A stretch of DNA of 64,000 nt from Elephas maximus indicus (lineage: Eukaryota > Chordata > Mammalia > Proboscidea > Elephantidae): assembly GCF_024166365.1 (NCBI RefSeq), contig NC_064822.1, positions 108,806,823 to 108,870,822 of the forward strand, given 5' to 3'. Below, one piece after another: positions 50,781 to 62,390 of the stretch. Position 1 is the stretch's first letter. Each line of letters begins with the position of its first letter. The position numbers and the translations under genes were made by a program. The notes beneath the pieces are model-generated. The model saw nothing but the letters and a program-made list of their open reading frames with translations, was not told where the DNA came from and made no database searches.

Positions 50781-51529
50781 GTTACTTCTAGCCTAAAGTT
50801 CTAGAGTTTGAGGATCTTTTCTTAGAACTAAAATTAGGTTTCTTGGAGTGGAGAGGGGCCCTCTGATTTGCAAAGAAGAAGAAGAAGAGGAAAAAAAAAA
50901 AAAAAAACCCTAAAGGATGCAAAGAGGCAGGTATTAGTCACCCAGAAAGGTTGTGAAAAGGTACAGATGAGCTCCCAAGGATCATTTCAGGTAAAAACTA
51001 AAAAACAAGCATTGATTAAGCTCCTGTTATATCCCTGGCACAGTGGGGTTCCAGGAGAGACAAAGACATAAAATACAACCAGCCCATGCCCTCAAGCAGC
51101 CCATAAGTTACGTAGAGAACTGCAGGTTACTTTAGAAAAATTCTCTTTGTTCAAATCAAGGCCCAGTAAGCACTGGCACTAAAACAACGGGAAACAATTT
51201 GATAATTCATATTAAAAAAAATAAAAGTAATAAAGTAGTAATTGTGAGAAAAATCAGAATTTTGTGGTACTTCCTTACTTGTCCTTATTTTAATTTTAGT
51301 ATTGTTTTTTTCTTGGCATTCTTGACGTAAAGATGTGCAACACAGTCTTTTCAGAGCTTAGGATCTCTAAGGGCCTTAAATCAGTTCAAATCAACTAAGT
51401 GGGTTAGGATAAGAGGAATGTCAAGGGTGTGCTGTGCAGAAGGAATTCCAGTGAAAGATTTCCTACAGGGAAGAGCAGGGTACAAATAGCTTCTAGCCTT
51501 TTCAGGCAAGACCCTCCATGAAGGCATTG

Positions 51530-53047
51530 GCTAAAAACAAAGCTTCGGGACCTTCATTGAAGGCACTGGAAGAAAAACAAGGCTCCAGGAATTGAGGGAA
51601 TAACAAGTGAGATGTTTCAACAAAGGGATGCAATGCTGGAAGTGCTCATGGTTTATGCCAAGAAATTTGGAAGACAGCTACCTGGCCACCCGACTGGAAG
51701 AGATCCATACTGTATATGTGCCCACTTCAAAAAAAGTGATCCAACGGAATGCAGAAATTATTGAACAATATGGTTAATATCACACACAAGTAAAATTTTG
51801 CTGTAGATAATTAAAAAATGGTTATAGCAGTACACCGACAGGGAGCTGCCAGAAATGCAAGCCTTATTCAGAAGAGAATGTGGAATGAGGCATATCATTG
51901 CTGATGTCAGATGGATCTTGACTGAAAGCAGAGAATACCAGAAAGATGTTTACCTGTGTTTTTCTTGATTACACAAAGGTATTCAACTGCGTGGATAATA
52001 GAAAACTAATGAATAACATTGTGAAGAATGGAAATTCCAGAACACTTAGTTGTGCTCCTGTGGAACCTGTACAGACAAAGAGGCAGTCTTTGGAACAGAA
52101 CAAGGGACACTGTGGTTTACAATCAGGAAAGTTGTGCATCAGGGTGGTATCCTTTCACCATTCTTATTCAAACTGTATGCTGAGCAAATAGTCTGAGAAA
52201 CTGGACTATATGAAGAAGAAAATGGCATCAGGATTGGAGGAAGACTCATTAACAACCTGTGATATGCAGATGACACAACCTTGTTTGCTGAAAGTAAGGA
52301 GGACTTGAAGTACTTACTGATGAAGATCAACGACCACAACCTTCAGTATGGAATACACCTCAACATAAAGAAAACAAAAATCCTCACAACTGGACCATAA
52401 GCAACATAATGGTAAATGGAGAAAAGGTTGAAGATGTCAAGAATTTCATTTTACTGGGCTCCACAGACAACACCCATGGAAGCAGCAGTCAAGAAGTCAA
52501 CTGATGTATGGCATTGGTCAAATCAGCTGCAAAAGACCTCTTTAAAGTGTTGAAAAGCAAAGATTGTCACCTTGAGGATTAAGGTGCACCTGACCCAACC
52601 CATGGTATTTTCAGTTGCCTCATATGCATGTGAAAGCTGGACAAAGAATAAGGAAGACCAAAGAAGAATTGATACTTTTGAATTATGGTGTTGTTGAAGA
52701 ATATTGGATATACCATGGATTTGAGAAGAACGCACAAATCTATCTCGGAAGAAGTGCAGCCAGAATGCTACTTAGAAGCAAGGATGGCGAGATACTTTGT
52801 CTCAATTACTTTGGACATGTTACCAGGAGGGCCCAGTCCCTGGAGAAGGGCATCATGCTTGGTAAGGTAGATGGTCAGCGAAAAAAGGGGAAGACCTTCA
52901 ACCAGATGGATTGATACAGTGGCTGCAACAATGGGTTCAAACATAGCAACGGTTGTGAGGATGGTGCAGGACTGGGCAGTGTTTCCTTCTGTTGTGCATA
53001 GGGCCGCTGTGAGTCTGAACCAAGCCGATTGCACCTAACTACACACC
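51530..53047 (+). mobile_element. RTE-type LINE, 5'-truncated and inactivated
   Basis: This is the 3' 1.5 kb of a BovB/RTE-like LINE, the family known to mobilise AfroSINEs. The YADD catalytic box of reverse transcriptase is visible at 52263-52274 and is directly preceded by an in-frame TGA. The downstream frame continues in pieces (TTLFAESKEDLKYL, HLNIKKTKILT) and ends with the FGHVTRR and LGKVDGQRKKGK blocks near 52810-52890, typical of the RTE C-terminus. Several stops and frameshifts are present, so it is a fossil. The 3' tail (52975-53045) is shared with the AfroSINEs. Confidence 0.85.
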
Positions 53048-53084
53048 GGCTGTTCTGTAGGACAATGAGCAAGAGTGCTCAGAA

Positions 53085-53098
53085 CCACTAGATGGCAG
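53085..53098 (+). promoter_or_regulatory. CTCF-like motif
   Basis: CCACTAGATGGCAG, a common CTCF variant, 38 bases after the RTE end. Confidence 0.5.
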
Positions 53099-53337
53099 GA
53101 GTGTGCTGCTCCAAGACTCCGCCTATCACCCATTCTCCAGAGCTTCCGGCCGAGATGTGCCTGGAGCAGAACGTTGCCACTTTTTGAAAGGGGCAGTGAC
53201 AGATCTTTCTGTGCAGAGGCAAGGGCTGGGGTGGGAAGAAGTCTCAGAGGGATATGGTACTGATTATGCCCCTCCCATCTGGAAAAAAAAAAAAAACACC
53301 GTTATCGCGATTATCATTACAGTATTATTATTTTGAA

Positions 53338-53497
53338 GGAGCCCTGATGGCGCAGAGGTTAAGAACTCTGCTGCTAACCAAAAGGTTGGCATTTCAAATC
53401 CTCCAGCCGCTCCTTGGAAACTCTATGGGGCAGTTCTACTCTGTCCTATAGGGTCGCTATAAGTCAGAATCAACTTGATGGCAACGGGTTTGGTTTT
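53338..53497 (+). repeat. AfroSINE
   Basis: Plus-oriented: 'ggagccctgatggcgcagag' to 'gatggcaacgggtttggttt'. Confidence 0.9.
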
Positions 53498-53504
53498 ATC
53501 ATTT

Positions 53505-54430
53505 GAATATTGGAAGGACATTTAAGGTCATTATCCAAACTCTGTTTAGGAGATGAGGATCCTGAGGCTTAGAGAGGGCAAGGCACTTCTCAATGGTCAC
53601 AATGGTGTCCTGACTGTTGAATTGTGACCTAGTCCAGAATTCAGGTAGTGCCAGGTGTATTCCTGCCCCACCTGCCTGCCTGCCTTCCTTTCACAATCAT
53701 TTCCTGAGCGTCTATTGTGTGCCAGGTTTGTGCCAGAAGTGTAAAATATAGCAATTAACAAGAGGAGTGCAATCTTGAGGGTGAGAAACTGGCTGACAGC
53801 GACACTCAAGTACGATGCTGAGAGGCCGTTCGAGTAGTTTTAAGAGCACACCCTTGAAAGTCAGACAGACAAGGGTGTGAATTCAAGTTCTATCACTTCC
53901 TAGTTGTGCATCTCCCCTGGGCCACAATCTCTTTGTAAAATGGGGGTAAATGACCTCATAAGGAGGCCAAAAGATAATGTATACAGAGGCATTGCCTGCC
54001 ATGTAGTCGTTATTGTAAGTGTTGAACGCTAGGGGTGCGGCACTCAGCTCAGTTGTGATGGCAAGAGGAAACTTCCCAGAGAAGTTTCCACTGAGTGGAA
54101 ACTTGAAGAATGAGTAAGAGATACATAGGTGGTGGGGTAGGGAGAAGTTGGGAATGAGGTGGGGTTGGAGCAGGTGGGCAGGGAAGGAGTAAGACAGACA
54201 AACTCTGGGGAACATCGATGCACACCCCCTGATCACCAGCAGCAGGGTTGAGGACAAGCCTAGCTTTTCATTTTGAAGTTGGCATAGCCTGAATTCTCTC
54301 CATAAATCAATATGCATTTAGTGAGCACCTACTGAGGACCTCTTTCAAGAGTTGTAAGAGATAATGAAGGTAAATGAAGAAATAAAAGCATGACCTTTAT
54401 TCTCAGGAAGCCTACAGAAATTTGGGAGAA
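53505..54430 (+). repeat. Cluster of MIR and L2 fragments
   Basis: MIR at 53505-53600 ('gatgaggatcctgaggctta') and 53825-53995 ('aaatgggggtaaatgacctc'); L2-like at 53690-53800, 54040-54200 and 54300-54430. Confidence 0.6.
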
Positions 54431-54699
54431 GCAAGGGAAGGGCCCCAAACCTCTTAGTCTTGCTAGCCTGGGCTTGGCTCACCTTTAGCCCTCTCACTCT
54501 CACTCTGTCATCACACCACCCAATTAACACTGAGTCCTGATCACTGCCAGGAAAATCCAATGAGTGGGATGCCCGTTCCCTACCACCCACATTTTCATAC
54601 CATTCAAGTCTGGCTGAAATAAACACGAAACCTACCCTGAAGGGGAGAAAACATTATTAGAATCTACTAATAAAATCAACATGTCTATAGTTCAAACTC

Positions 54700-54890
54700 C
54701 TGGTTGGTAAGGTTGGTAAATGCACTTGGCTGCTAACCAAAAGGTTGGAGATTCGAGTCCACTCAGAGGTGCCTTGGAAGAAAGGCATGGCAACCTACTC
54801 CTGAAAAATCAGCCACTGAAAACCCTATGGAGCACATGCTGTACACTGATACACATGGGGTCTCCATGAGTCTGAATTGGCTGGTTTTTA
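54700..54890 (+). repeat. AfroSINE, older subfamily
   Basis: Plus-oriented: 'gctgctaaccaaaaggttgg', 'cagaggtgccttggaagaaa', tail 'ggtctccatgagtctgaatt'. Confidence 0.8.
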
Positions 54891-55045
54891 CAGGTTTTAG
54901 TGGTACTATTTCTACAGCAACTCATTTGATTTGATCTTTAAAAAAAAAAAAATTTTACAAGAGCCTTATCAACTAGGCAGGTATTGTTAGGTCTTCATAA
55001 CAAGCAAAAGATATATAAAACGACTGGCCCAAGCTCACTCACTTG

Positions 55046-55243
55046 TGGAGTCCCTGGGTGGCGCAAACAGTTAGGTGCTCAACTACTAGCTGAGAGATTG
55101 GTAGTTCCAATCCTCTCAGAGGCACCTTCAAAGACAGGCCTGGCAATCTGCTTCCGAAAGGTCACAGTCTGGAAAGCCCTACGGAGCAGTTCTACTCTGT
55201 ACCCTTGGCCTCACCATGAATCAGAACTGGCTCAAGGGCAACT
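55046..55243 (+). repeat. AfroSINE, older subfamily
   Basis: Plus-oriented: 'ggagtccctgggtggcgcaa' to 'tcaagggcaactaactactg'. Confidence 0.8.
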
Positions 55244-55456
55244 AACTACTGAGTCTCTCAGAGTTCCTGTCTCTGCTCCCTGTGACTTCTTCTGCAGCCT
55301 GAAGGAATGTGGAAGGGCAGAAAGCAGCCTCTCTTTTACACTGGGAAAAGGACTTGACAGTACACAGACACTCTACTTAGAGATGTAGGGGAGTGGAGTG
55401 TGGGACAGACATCTCAGAGAGAGGAGGTGCTTATGCTGAGTTCTAAAAGATGTAAA

Positions 55457-55827
55457 ATCAAAAAACCAAACTCAGTGTTGAAGCTGATTCTGATTGAGAC
55501 AGAGTAGAACTGCCCCCAGAGGGTTTCCAAGGGCATAAATCTTTATGGAAGCAGAATACTCTCTCCGGGGGACCTCTGACCTTTCAGTTAGCAGCCAAGT
55601 GCTAAACCAGGGCACTGCCAGGGCTCCTAAAACCAGACTTATTGCTGCCAAGTCGATTCTGATTCATGGCGACCCTATACGACAAAGTAAAACTGCCCCA
55701 TGAGGTTTCTGAGGCTGAAATCTCTACGGAAGTGAACTGCCATATTTTTCTGGCTGATGAGCTGGAGATGCCAGCCCTTTCAGTTAGCAGCTGAGCACTT
55801 TAACCACTGCACCACCAGGGCTCCTTT
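55457..55827 (-). repeat. Two tandem AfroSINEs sharing one target duplication
   Basis: Copies at about 55460-55628 and 55630-55825, both minus oriented, lie between TAAAAGATGTAAA at 55444-55456 and 55828-55840. The host is L2 sequence (continuing 55840-56110). Confidence 0.8.
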
Positions 55828-55839
55828 TAAAAGATGTAA

Positions 55840-56110
55840 AGGTAATAGCAAAGCCAAAAATGGAAGGGAATTCCAGGCAGAGGAAACAATGCGTGCAAAG
55901 GTGGAGTGGTGCAAAGGCGGTATGGAATATTTGGAAAGCTGCAGATACTCAGGATGGGTAGCAGAAGATGACTGGGGGTGGACAGGGGCCAGATCTAGAT
56001 GGATGGCTGCCTTTGTCATCCTAAGGAGTTTGTGCTTTACCCTAAGGAAATGGGGAGACATTGAAGGACGTGGAGCAGGGAGTGAAATGGCGGGGTTTTT
56101 ATTTTAGAGC
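55840..56110 (+). repeat. L2 LINE 3' fragment
   Basis: 'gaattccaggcagaggaaac', 'gtgcaaaggtggagtggtgc' and 'gtgctttaccctaaggaaat' follow L2 order. Confidence 0.75.
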
Positions 56111-56744
56111 AATCACCCTGAGAAAGTATCGAACAGAACCACAAGAGAACATATATGACGATATTCACCCAAGATTTGTGGTGTCAGGAAGCTGGAAGCA
56201 AGCTATCCATCTCTTAGGGGATAGTAAGTAAAGTGAGTATTATGCAACAGTTAGAAGTAATAAATTAGATATACCTATTGCAACATGGCTAAATCTTAAA
56301 AAGCATGCTAAATAAAAAAAAAAGTTAGAAATTTGATTTAGAGAATAATTAAACTCTTCATGCAAATTAAACACAAAACAAGGATATATGTATATTTAAG
56401 GGTAAATAAACACATTAGACTATGCTTATAGGAAGTAGGAGTGAAGGAGGGAATAAAATCAACAAGGGAGGAGCCTTGTATAAACCCACATGATGATAGT
56501 GCACTATGAACCAAGAAGTGTGATTAACTTAACCCCTTGCACCTAGGTTAAAAAAAAAAGTCTGTATTCTAGACTCTGATTCTTCAAAAGCTTCTCATAA
56601 TCTGGAAGATCAAGTCGAAGGCTCTCTGTCTAGAATTTTATGTCCTGCAATACTTAGCTGCTTGTAAATGTCCCTCCTCCCCCACTACACCTGTGCTCTT
56701 TTTCACTTCTCTACCTTTCTCTTTGCCTGGAGTGTCTTTATGAC

Positions 56745-56890
56745 TCAGTGGTTTTCAACTTTGGCTGCATGTTAAAGTCACATTACAGGCTTTTAAAGCA
56801 TATAGATAGATGCCCGAGAGTCAGCCTCAGAGGTACTGATTTAAGCGGACCGGAGAGGGGCCCACATATGGGTGTTTTTTAAAAGATCCT
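56745..56890. repeat. MER5-like DNA-transposon relic, interrupted by AfroSINE
   Basis: 'tcagtggttttcaactttgg' is the MER5 terminal inverted repeat; the element appears to resume after the AfroSINE at 57060. Confidence 0.65.
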
Positions 56891-56897
56891 TAAATTG

Positions 56898-57052
56898 GTT
56901 GGAAACCCTGGTGGCGTAGTGGTTAAGCGCTACAGCTGCTAACCACGAGGTCGGCAGTTCAAATCTGCCAGGCGCTCCTTGGAAACTCTATGGGGCAGTT
57001 CCACTCTGTCCTATAGGGTCGCTATGAGTCGGAATCGACTCGATGACACTGG
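56898..57052 (+). repeat. AfroSINE
   Basis: Near-consensus plus copy flanked by TTAAATTG (56890-56897 and 57053-57060). Confidence 0.9.
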
Positions 57053-57199
57053 GTTAAATTGCTTAAGAATCATGATCTCTTGCTCAGTTCAGGTACTTCC
57101 AAGCTGGATTAGGATCCCCTTACGTGTTCACTCTATCACTGTGCGATTTCTACTGTTGAATTATCAAAATCGTTCATCTCAGTCTAGTGGGACTGATTG

Positions 57200-57800
57200 A
57201 GTCCTTTTATACCCCATTTCTCTGCTTAACATCTTTCAGTGGTTCCCTTTAGCTCCAAGATAAAGTCCGTACTTTTTAATGAGGCCCACAATATCTTCTG
57301 GTTCTAAATCTTTAATTCATTCATCCATTCAACCTTTACCAAGTGTCTGTTATGACCCAGGCAATATACTAGACAATGAGGGTAAAGAGGCAAATAAGAG
57401 CATTACAGCCTTTGTCGAGCTTACAGTCTTTCCGGGACGACAAAGTTGAACAAATAATTGCAGGGTTATATGAAGCCTAAGGCTGTCTCAGGAGTTGCAG
57501 AAGGTTTCCCTTTGGAGGAATTTGTTAAACTGAGTCCAGAAAGGTGACTGGAAGTTAGGTGGGGGTAGAGGGAGACAGAAGAGTGCTCCAGGGAGAAAGA
57601 ACAGCATGTGAAAGAACCCTGAAGTGGGGAAGACATGCACATTGGAAGAATTGAAAGCATGTGTGGACAGGAAGGAGGAGAAGGTGGCCAAGCTTGATGT
57701 AGACCAGATGGCCCAGAGCCTTACAGACCAAGTTAAGGCTGGAAGACTTTGTCCCAAGGGTATTGGAAATCCTTGAAAAGGTTTAAGCAGGGGAGTGTAA
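57200..57800. repeat. L2 fragments, antisense then sense
   Basis: 57225-57300 is antisense L2 ('caagataaagtccgtacttt'). 57320-57795 is sense L2 ('accaagtgtctgttatgacc' ... 'aggtttaagcaggggagtgt'). Confidence 0.7.
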
Positions 57801-57915
57801 AAGCATAAGATTAGCATTTTTAAAGGATCTCTGTGGGTGTACTGTGGAGTATAGCCTGGATTTGGGTGTTCCCAAAATTTATCAGTCCCTCCTTTGCAGA
57901 TAATCTCATGGGTTT

Positions 57916-58706
57916 TGTAAAATGGCCTGGCAGCAGCCTCTTACCTCCTCTAACTTCACTAGGGGCTCCGAGGGGCAAAGAGAATCACCATCAGCATCTG
58001 CCCAAGGCTGATTCCTATGAAGTGGAGGTCAGACATACCTCCTTCCTCCAACCTTTTCACTAATTCTAACACCAGCCTTCCCTACCACTGTACTCTCTAC
58101 TTCTCTGCTGGCTTCAATACTTCATTGCAGTGGCCACACAGAACTTAGAGACCATACTCAGGATTATGGGGTTCATTAAGGAAGTAATAGGTACAACTTG
58201 GGATGAAAATCAATTTGGAAGTAACAGGAACAACTCAGGAGGCAGTTCCTCAATCAGGATAGCTTCTTCTTGCCCTCTGCTGCTGGACCCTTGCTGCCTC
58301 TGGGCCCTCCTAGGGTCCTTCAAAGCAAGTATCATAATTTTTAGCTCTGTGGGCTGGCAAACCCCAGCAAACCCCACTGCAGCCATTTGCTCTGGTCTTC
58401 TGGTTCCTGCTGTCTCATGCCACTATCACTCTTGCTATTGCTAAGCAGCTGTTTCTTTCTTTAAGCCTAGAAGGATGGCAAAATTGACCAATCCCCTTAT
58501 TAGCGCTCCATATACATTATTTACATGGTCCCACCCCCACAAGGGTGCTATGTACCTTATTTACATTATTAGCAAGCTATCCAATCCCCTTGGTGGGCCA
58601 CAGGCATCTCATTTACATAGTCCTACCCAATCATTTGGTGGGAGTTACAAAGCATGTAACTATGGTTCTAGAAGGGACATACTGTACTAAGGAATTCACT
58701 GTACTG
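57916..58706 (-). repeat. 3' LTR of the ERV-L-like provirus
   Basis: Aligns throughout with 61143-61911: shared blocks include 'aatcaccatcagcatctgcc', 'agttcctcaatcagga' and 'ccaatccccttggtgggcca'. Confidence 0.85.
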
Positions 58707-59149
58707 CAGGCTACCCCCTGGCTCTTCTAGCCATTGGCCCTTTCATACTTGAAGGATTAACTTTCCCCTCCCAAACATTTTACCAGTCTAAAACAGTCAT
58801 TAACAATTAGTCCTTCAGTAGGGCAAAGGGCAAATTGTCTTCAGAGTGAGGTTACTCGGATACCAGCCACTCAAGTCTGCTGCAGGTATCCATCTAATCT
58901 GGTCAGGTTTTCCAAAAGTCGTTTTGGCTTCACCTTCTCTGGCCTCTGATAAAATTTAGCTGAGAGAAGATTATTCCTTTGCTATGAGTCTCTCTCAAAG
59001 TATCAGCATAATGTCAGATTTCCTCTGCTGCATAACTCATTTATTCATTCCTTTACTTTCAGCCATTATTTCTTCTTCCTCCCATTTGTCATTTATTTTT
59101 ACCCAAACTTTCCCACTTTGGGAAGGGACATCAAGTTCAGCTGCTGTGC

Positions 59150-59600
59150 TAGTTCAGAGTGCTGGTACCAAGACCAATCTAGTAAGCGCTTCCCCCTCAG
59201 TCTGCTCCCATTCACACTGGGTCAAGTTACATAGGTACGACACTAGTGGGCTATCTCGACCACTAGGCATATGGCAATATTCACTGTCAACCCCAATTTT
59301 GCCAGATGGGGGGAAGGTACAATCCATCCCATCAGTCCCTTGGGAATTCTAGCATACAGGTTCAGGGGTATAGCTACAGTCTCTCGCTAAGGGATAATCC
59401 CTGCTTCCAGCACCCACAGCTGCATCCCTGGTCCTGGGGTTGTAGCATTCTGCAGGGATAAAGCAATTTCAGGTGATGTGGGAAGAACTGTAGAGTGGCA
59501 CCAGCATCCTCTCCCACCCCCTCTTCCCCAGGTTCCCCAAAGAAATGTAGGAATGTGTACAGTTCCCTTTGCCCCCTTCATGTTGAGTGTTAGCACACAC
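59150..59600 (-). pseudogene. dUTPase remnant of ERV-L
   Basis: The minus-strand translation shows an ATTPG-type start, a following Ile-Ile-Pro and a Pro-Lys-Gly ... Gly-Trp-Ile-Val-Pro block spaced as in trimeric dUTPases. It is interrupted by a stop at 59387-59389 and further changes, so no function is expected. Confidence 0.55.
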
Positions 59601-60487
59601 TCATGAAGGCATGTGGGCCAGCCCTTTTATGCCTTTATCTCCTCCCCCCACCCCTTTAGATAGCCCATATTCAAATCGTTCGTCCCTATGAATCGTGGAT
59701 TCTGAGGAGACAAGCATGTTCCTTTGTTTGAAGAATCTTCTGTTCCAGTAGGAACTTTGAGCATCTGTATCCACAAGCAAAGTCCAGCCCACAGCAAGCC
59801 ATCAAGTTGCAGCAATTTACACCAGCTTACAGTGTCAAATATCTCTTCAGTCAGTCAGGTTCTGGTCAGCTCACCCCTTAGCCCCTGTGGGCTAGGTCAA
59901 CGGGTACCTGCTGTGGGCTCAGGAGTCCACACACTTCCCTGCACTTTAGACAAGCCATTCCTTTTTTCTCTCTCTCTCATCCCTAGCCCCTGTGGGGTAC
60001 GTCAGTGGATGCCAGTGGAACATGTCCAAACTCAGCCCATCTTTTCATTGCTGCACCTCCCCCACTTCCACTTATCTTGTGGCCCCAAGTGGCCGCCTCA
60101 AGTGAGCACACCAGGCTGTCTACTTGCTGATTCCCTTTAACTTCCAGTCCTGGAAGGGGGTTCTTCAGGTAAGCACTGACTTTTCCTGCCTCAATGCACC
60201 CAAAGGCACACCACTTGCTGAAAATTTAAAAAGCAAGTCTTTTTTTTCCTTCAAGTCCTTCCTTCAAATGCAAATTTTCCCCTCTCCCAGCAGTTCAGGT
60301 TAGGTCTGCATGTCTTTTCAAATGCAAATTTCCAGGGTGGTGCTCAGGTTTTTGGACCTAAGCCTCCGGTACTCTGGGGCTACTGCATTCAAACCTACAG
60401 CCTGTGTTTCCTTCCAGTAAATCCTAGTTCCTCTTTTAGCATATCTAAAGTCGGAATCGACTGGACCGCACTGGGTAATCAAGTATT

Positions 60488-60651
60488 AAACCCTGGTGGC
60501 ATAGTGGTTGAGAGCTATGGCTGCTAACCAAAAGGCCAGCAGTTTGAATCCACCAGGCACTCCTTGGAAACTCTACGGGGCAGTTCTACTCTGTCCTACA
60601 GGGTCACCCTGAGTTGGAATCGACTCAACAGCCATGGGTTTGGTTTTTTGC
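60488..60651 (+). repeat. AfroSINE inside the provirus, perfect 13-bp TSD
   Basis: GTAATCAAGTATT occurs at 60475-60487 and 60652-60664. A separate SINE tail fragment lies just upstream (60447-60475). Confidence 0.92.
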
Positions 60652-61142
60652 GTAATCAAGTATTGTCTGAAGGCGGAATTACACACTCTCTGTAATCTAT
60701 AATGCCCAATATTCATTTCCATCATACATTTTAGGTCTGTTTTACAACACTAAGTAGGAGAAACATATATTCATGTAAGCACATAACTGTTTTGAAAACA
60801 TTCCAATTTCATCTTCTTTTTTCCACACCTTGACTACCTTCCCATTCATATACATATGGCTGGCCTTGGGTCTCTGGCTTAGTGAAGCCAGAATACCCTG
60901 GCCCCCTGTGATTATCTTGCTTATCCGGCCCAGCTTTTGCCCCATTCCAGATGCAGCTTTTCTCTACTCAACTGCAGCATAACATCTCTTAAACTTTCCT
61001 TTCAGCCATTACAGATAACAACAACCAAAGTAACCATCTAAGAAAAGTTTCACTTTCCACATCCGTTCCTTCTTTCCCTTACACAGTCCCATGATTCCAT
61101 GACTCTGGAGCCATTGCAATGAATCCCACTTCTGATACCGAC

Positions 61143-61911
61143 TGTAAAAATAGCGTGACAACATTGTCTCACATCCTCTAACTTCACAAGAGGGAGAGAG
61201 AATCACCATCAGCATCTGCCCAAGGCTGATTCCTATGAAATGGAGGTCAAACATACCGCCTCTCTCCAACCTTTTCAATAATTCTGACACCAGTGGTCCC
61301 TCCCACTGCACTCTCTACTTCTCTGCTGGTTTTGATAACTCATTGCAATGGGCACGCAGGTCTTAAGAGACCATACTCATGGACTATGGGGTTTATTAAG
61401 GAAGTATCTTGAATTGGAAGTAACAGAAACAACTCAGGATGCAGTTCCTCAATCAGGACAGCTCCTTCTTGCCCTCTGCTGGTGGGGCCTGCTGGGGCCT
61501 TGCTGCCACTGAGCCCTGCTGGGAGCCTTTTAGGGCAAGTATTACATACCATCTCATGACCATCTCCTGGTTTCTGCCATCTCATGCTGCTATTGCTCTT
61601 GCTACTCCTGTGCTGCCATCTCTCACTGTCTTCTGTATTACAACTTCTCCCTCCTTCTTCCACCCAGTGTCTCCCTTTAAGCCTAGCAGGATGGCAAAAC
61701 TGACCAATCCCCTCCTTAGGGTCCCATATACCTTATTTGCATGGTCCCAACCCCACAAGTGTGCCATGAACCTTATTTACATTATTAACAAGCTACCTAA
61801 TCCCCTTGGTGGGCCACAAGCACCTTATTTGCATAGTCCCACCCAGTCATTCCATGTGAGTTACAAAGACTATGGCTAAAGGGGCCTTATTAAGTCATTC
61901 ACTGTGTCACA
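61143..61911 (-). repeat. 5' LTR of the ERV-L-like provirus
   Basis: Partner of 57916-58706. Contains a CTCF-like core on the minus strand at 61469-61482 (CCAGCAGAGGGCAA). Confidence 0.85.
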
Positions 61912-62004
61912 GATTTCTTTTACAGATAGTTGAATCAATCCCCTTTGACTTATATTAGCTAAATTATCAGAAAAAAAAAAAAATATCAGAAGGTGAGCCT
62001 ATTT

Positions 62005-62172
62005 AAGAAACCCTGCTGGCATAGTGGTTAAGTGTTACGGCTGCTAACCAAAAGGTTAGCAGTTTGAATCCCAGGCGCTCCTCAGAAACTCTATGGGGCA
62101 GTTCTACTCTGTCCTATGGAGTTGCTATGAGTCACAATCAACTCAATGGCAGTGGGTTTGGTTTTTTTTTTT
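62005..62172 (+). repeat. AfroSINE
   Basis: Plus-oriented: 'gaaaccctgctggcatagtg' to 'tggcagtgggtttggttttt'. Confidence 0.88.
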
Positions 62173-62390
62173 TTTTGGTTTTTGAGCCTATTTACACACT
62201 CTTGGGGATGGCAGTGGAATTCCTAACTCTTGCTGTTGGGACATTCTGTAAACACTTATTGGTGGGCTATTTTGTGCCCAGCACAGGTCCAAGTGTTGAG
62301 GATGCGAAGACAAGTAAGACCCAACTTGGTATAAAAAGCAAACATGAACAGATTTGATCCATACAAAATAACTTTTATTGAATAGATAAG

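Larger units (their letters stand above)
47970..51480. other. Intergenic sequence without recognised genes
   Basis: Mostly unique sequence to about 50.3 kb. 48825-48925 has a GC-rich patch with TTCCTGGAACATTTTCC that could be regulatory. 50660-50780 is a short sense L1 ORF2 fragment. 50880-50910 is A-rich. Confidence 0.5.
57916..61911 (-). mobile_element. ERV-L-like endogenous provirus, two LTRs, degraded
   Basis: Two similar 770-790-base LTRs flank about 2.4 kb. Read on the minus strand, the 5' LTR is 61911-61143, then a tRNA-Leu-type primer-binding site (ggtatcagaagtggg, 61139-61125), the internal region, a purine-rich tract and the 3' LTR (58706-57916). LTRs begin TG and end CA; the 5-base flanks are ggttt (57911-57915) and gattt (61912-61916). 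The internal frame around 59150-59600 resembles a dUTPase, a gene that ERV-L carries near its 3' end, and is broken by an in-frame TAG at 59387-59389. No intact gag, pol or env is present; the short interior implies a large deletion or a MaLR-like non-autonomous element. Confidence 0.8.

Noticed and set aside
52615-52914. A 99-codon ORF as a host gene
   Set aside because: It is part of the reverse-transcriptase region of the RTE LINE fossil.
61439-61879. A 146-codon plus-strand ORF
   Set aside because: It lies entirely within the 5' LTR of the provirus and has a weaker counterpart in the other LTR; not a gene.
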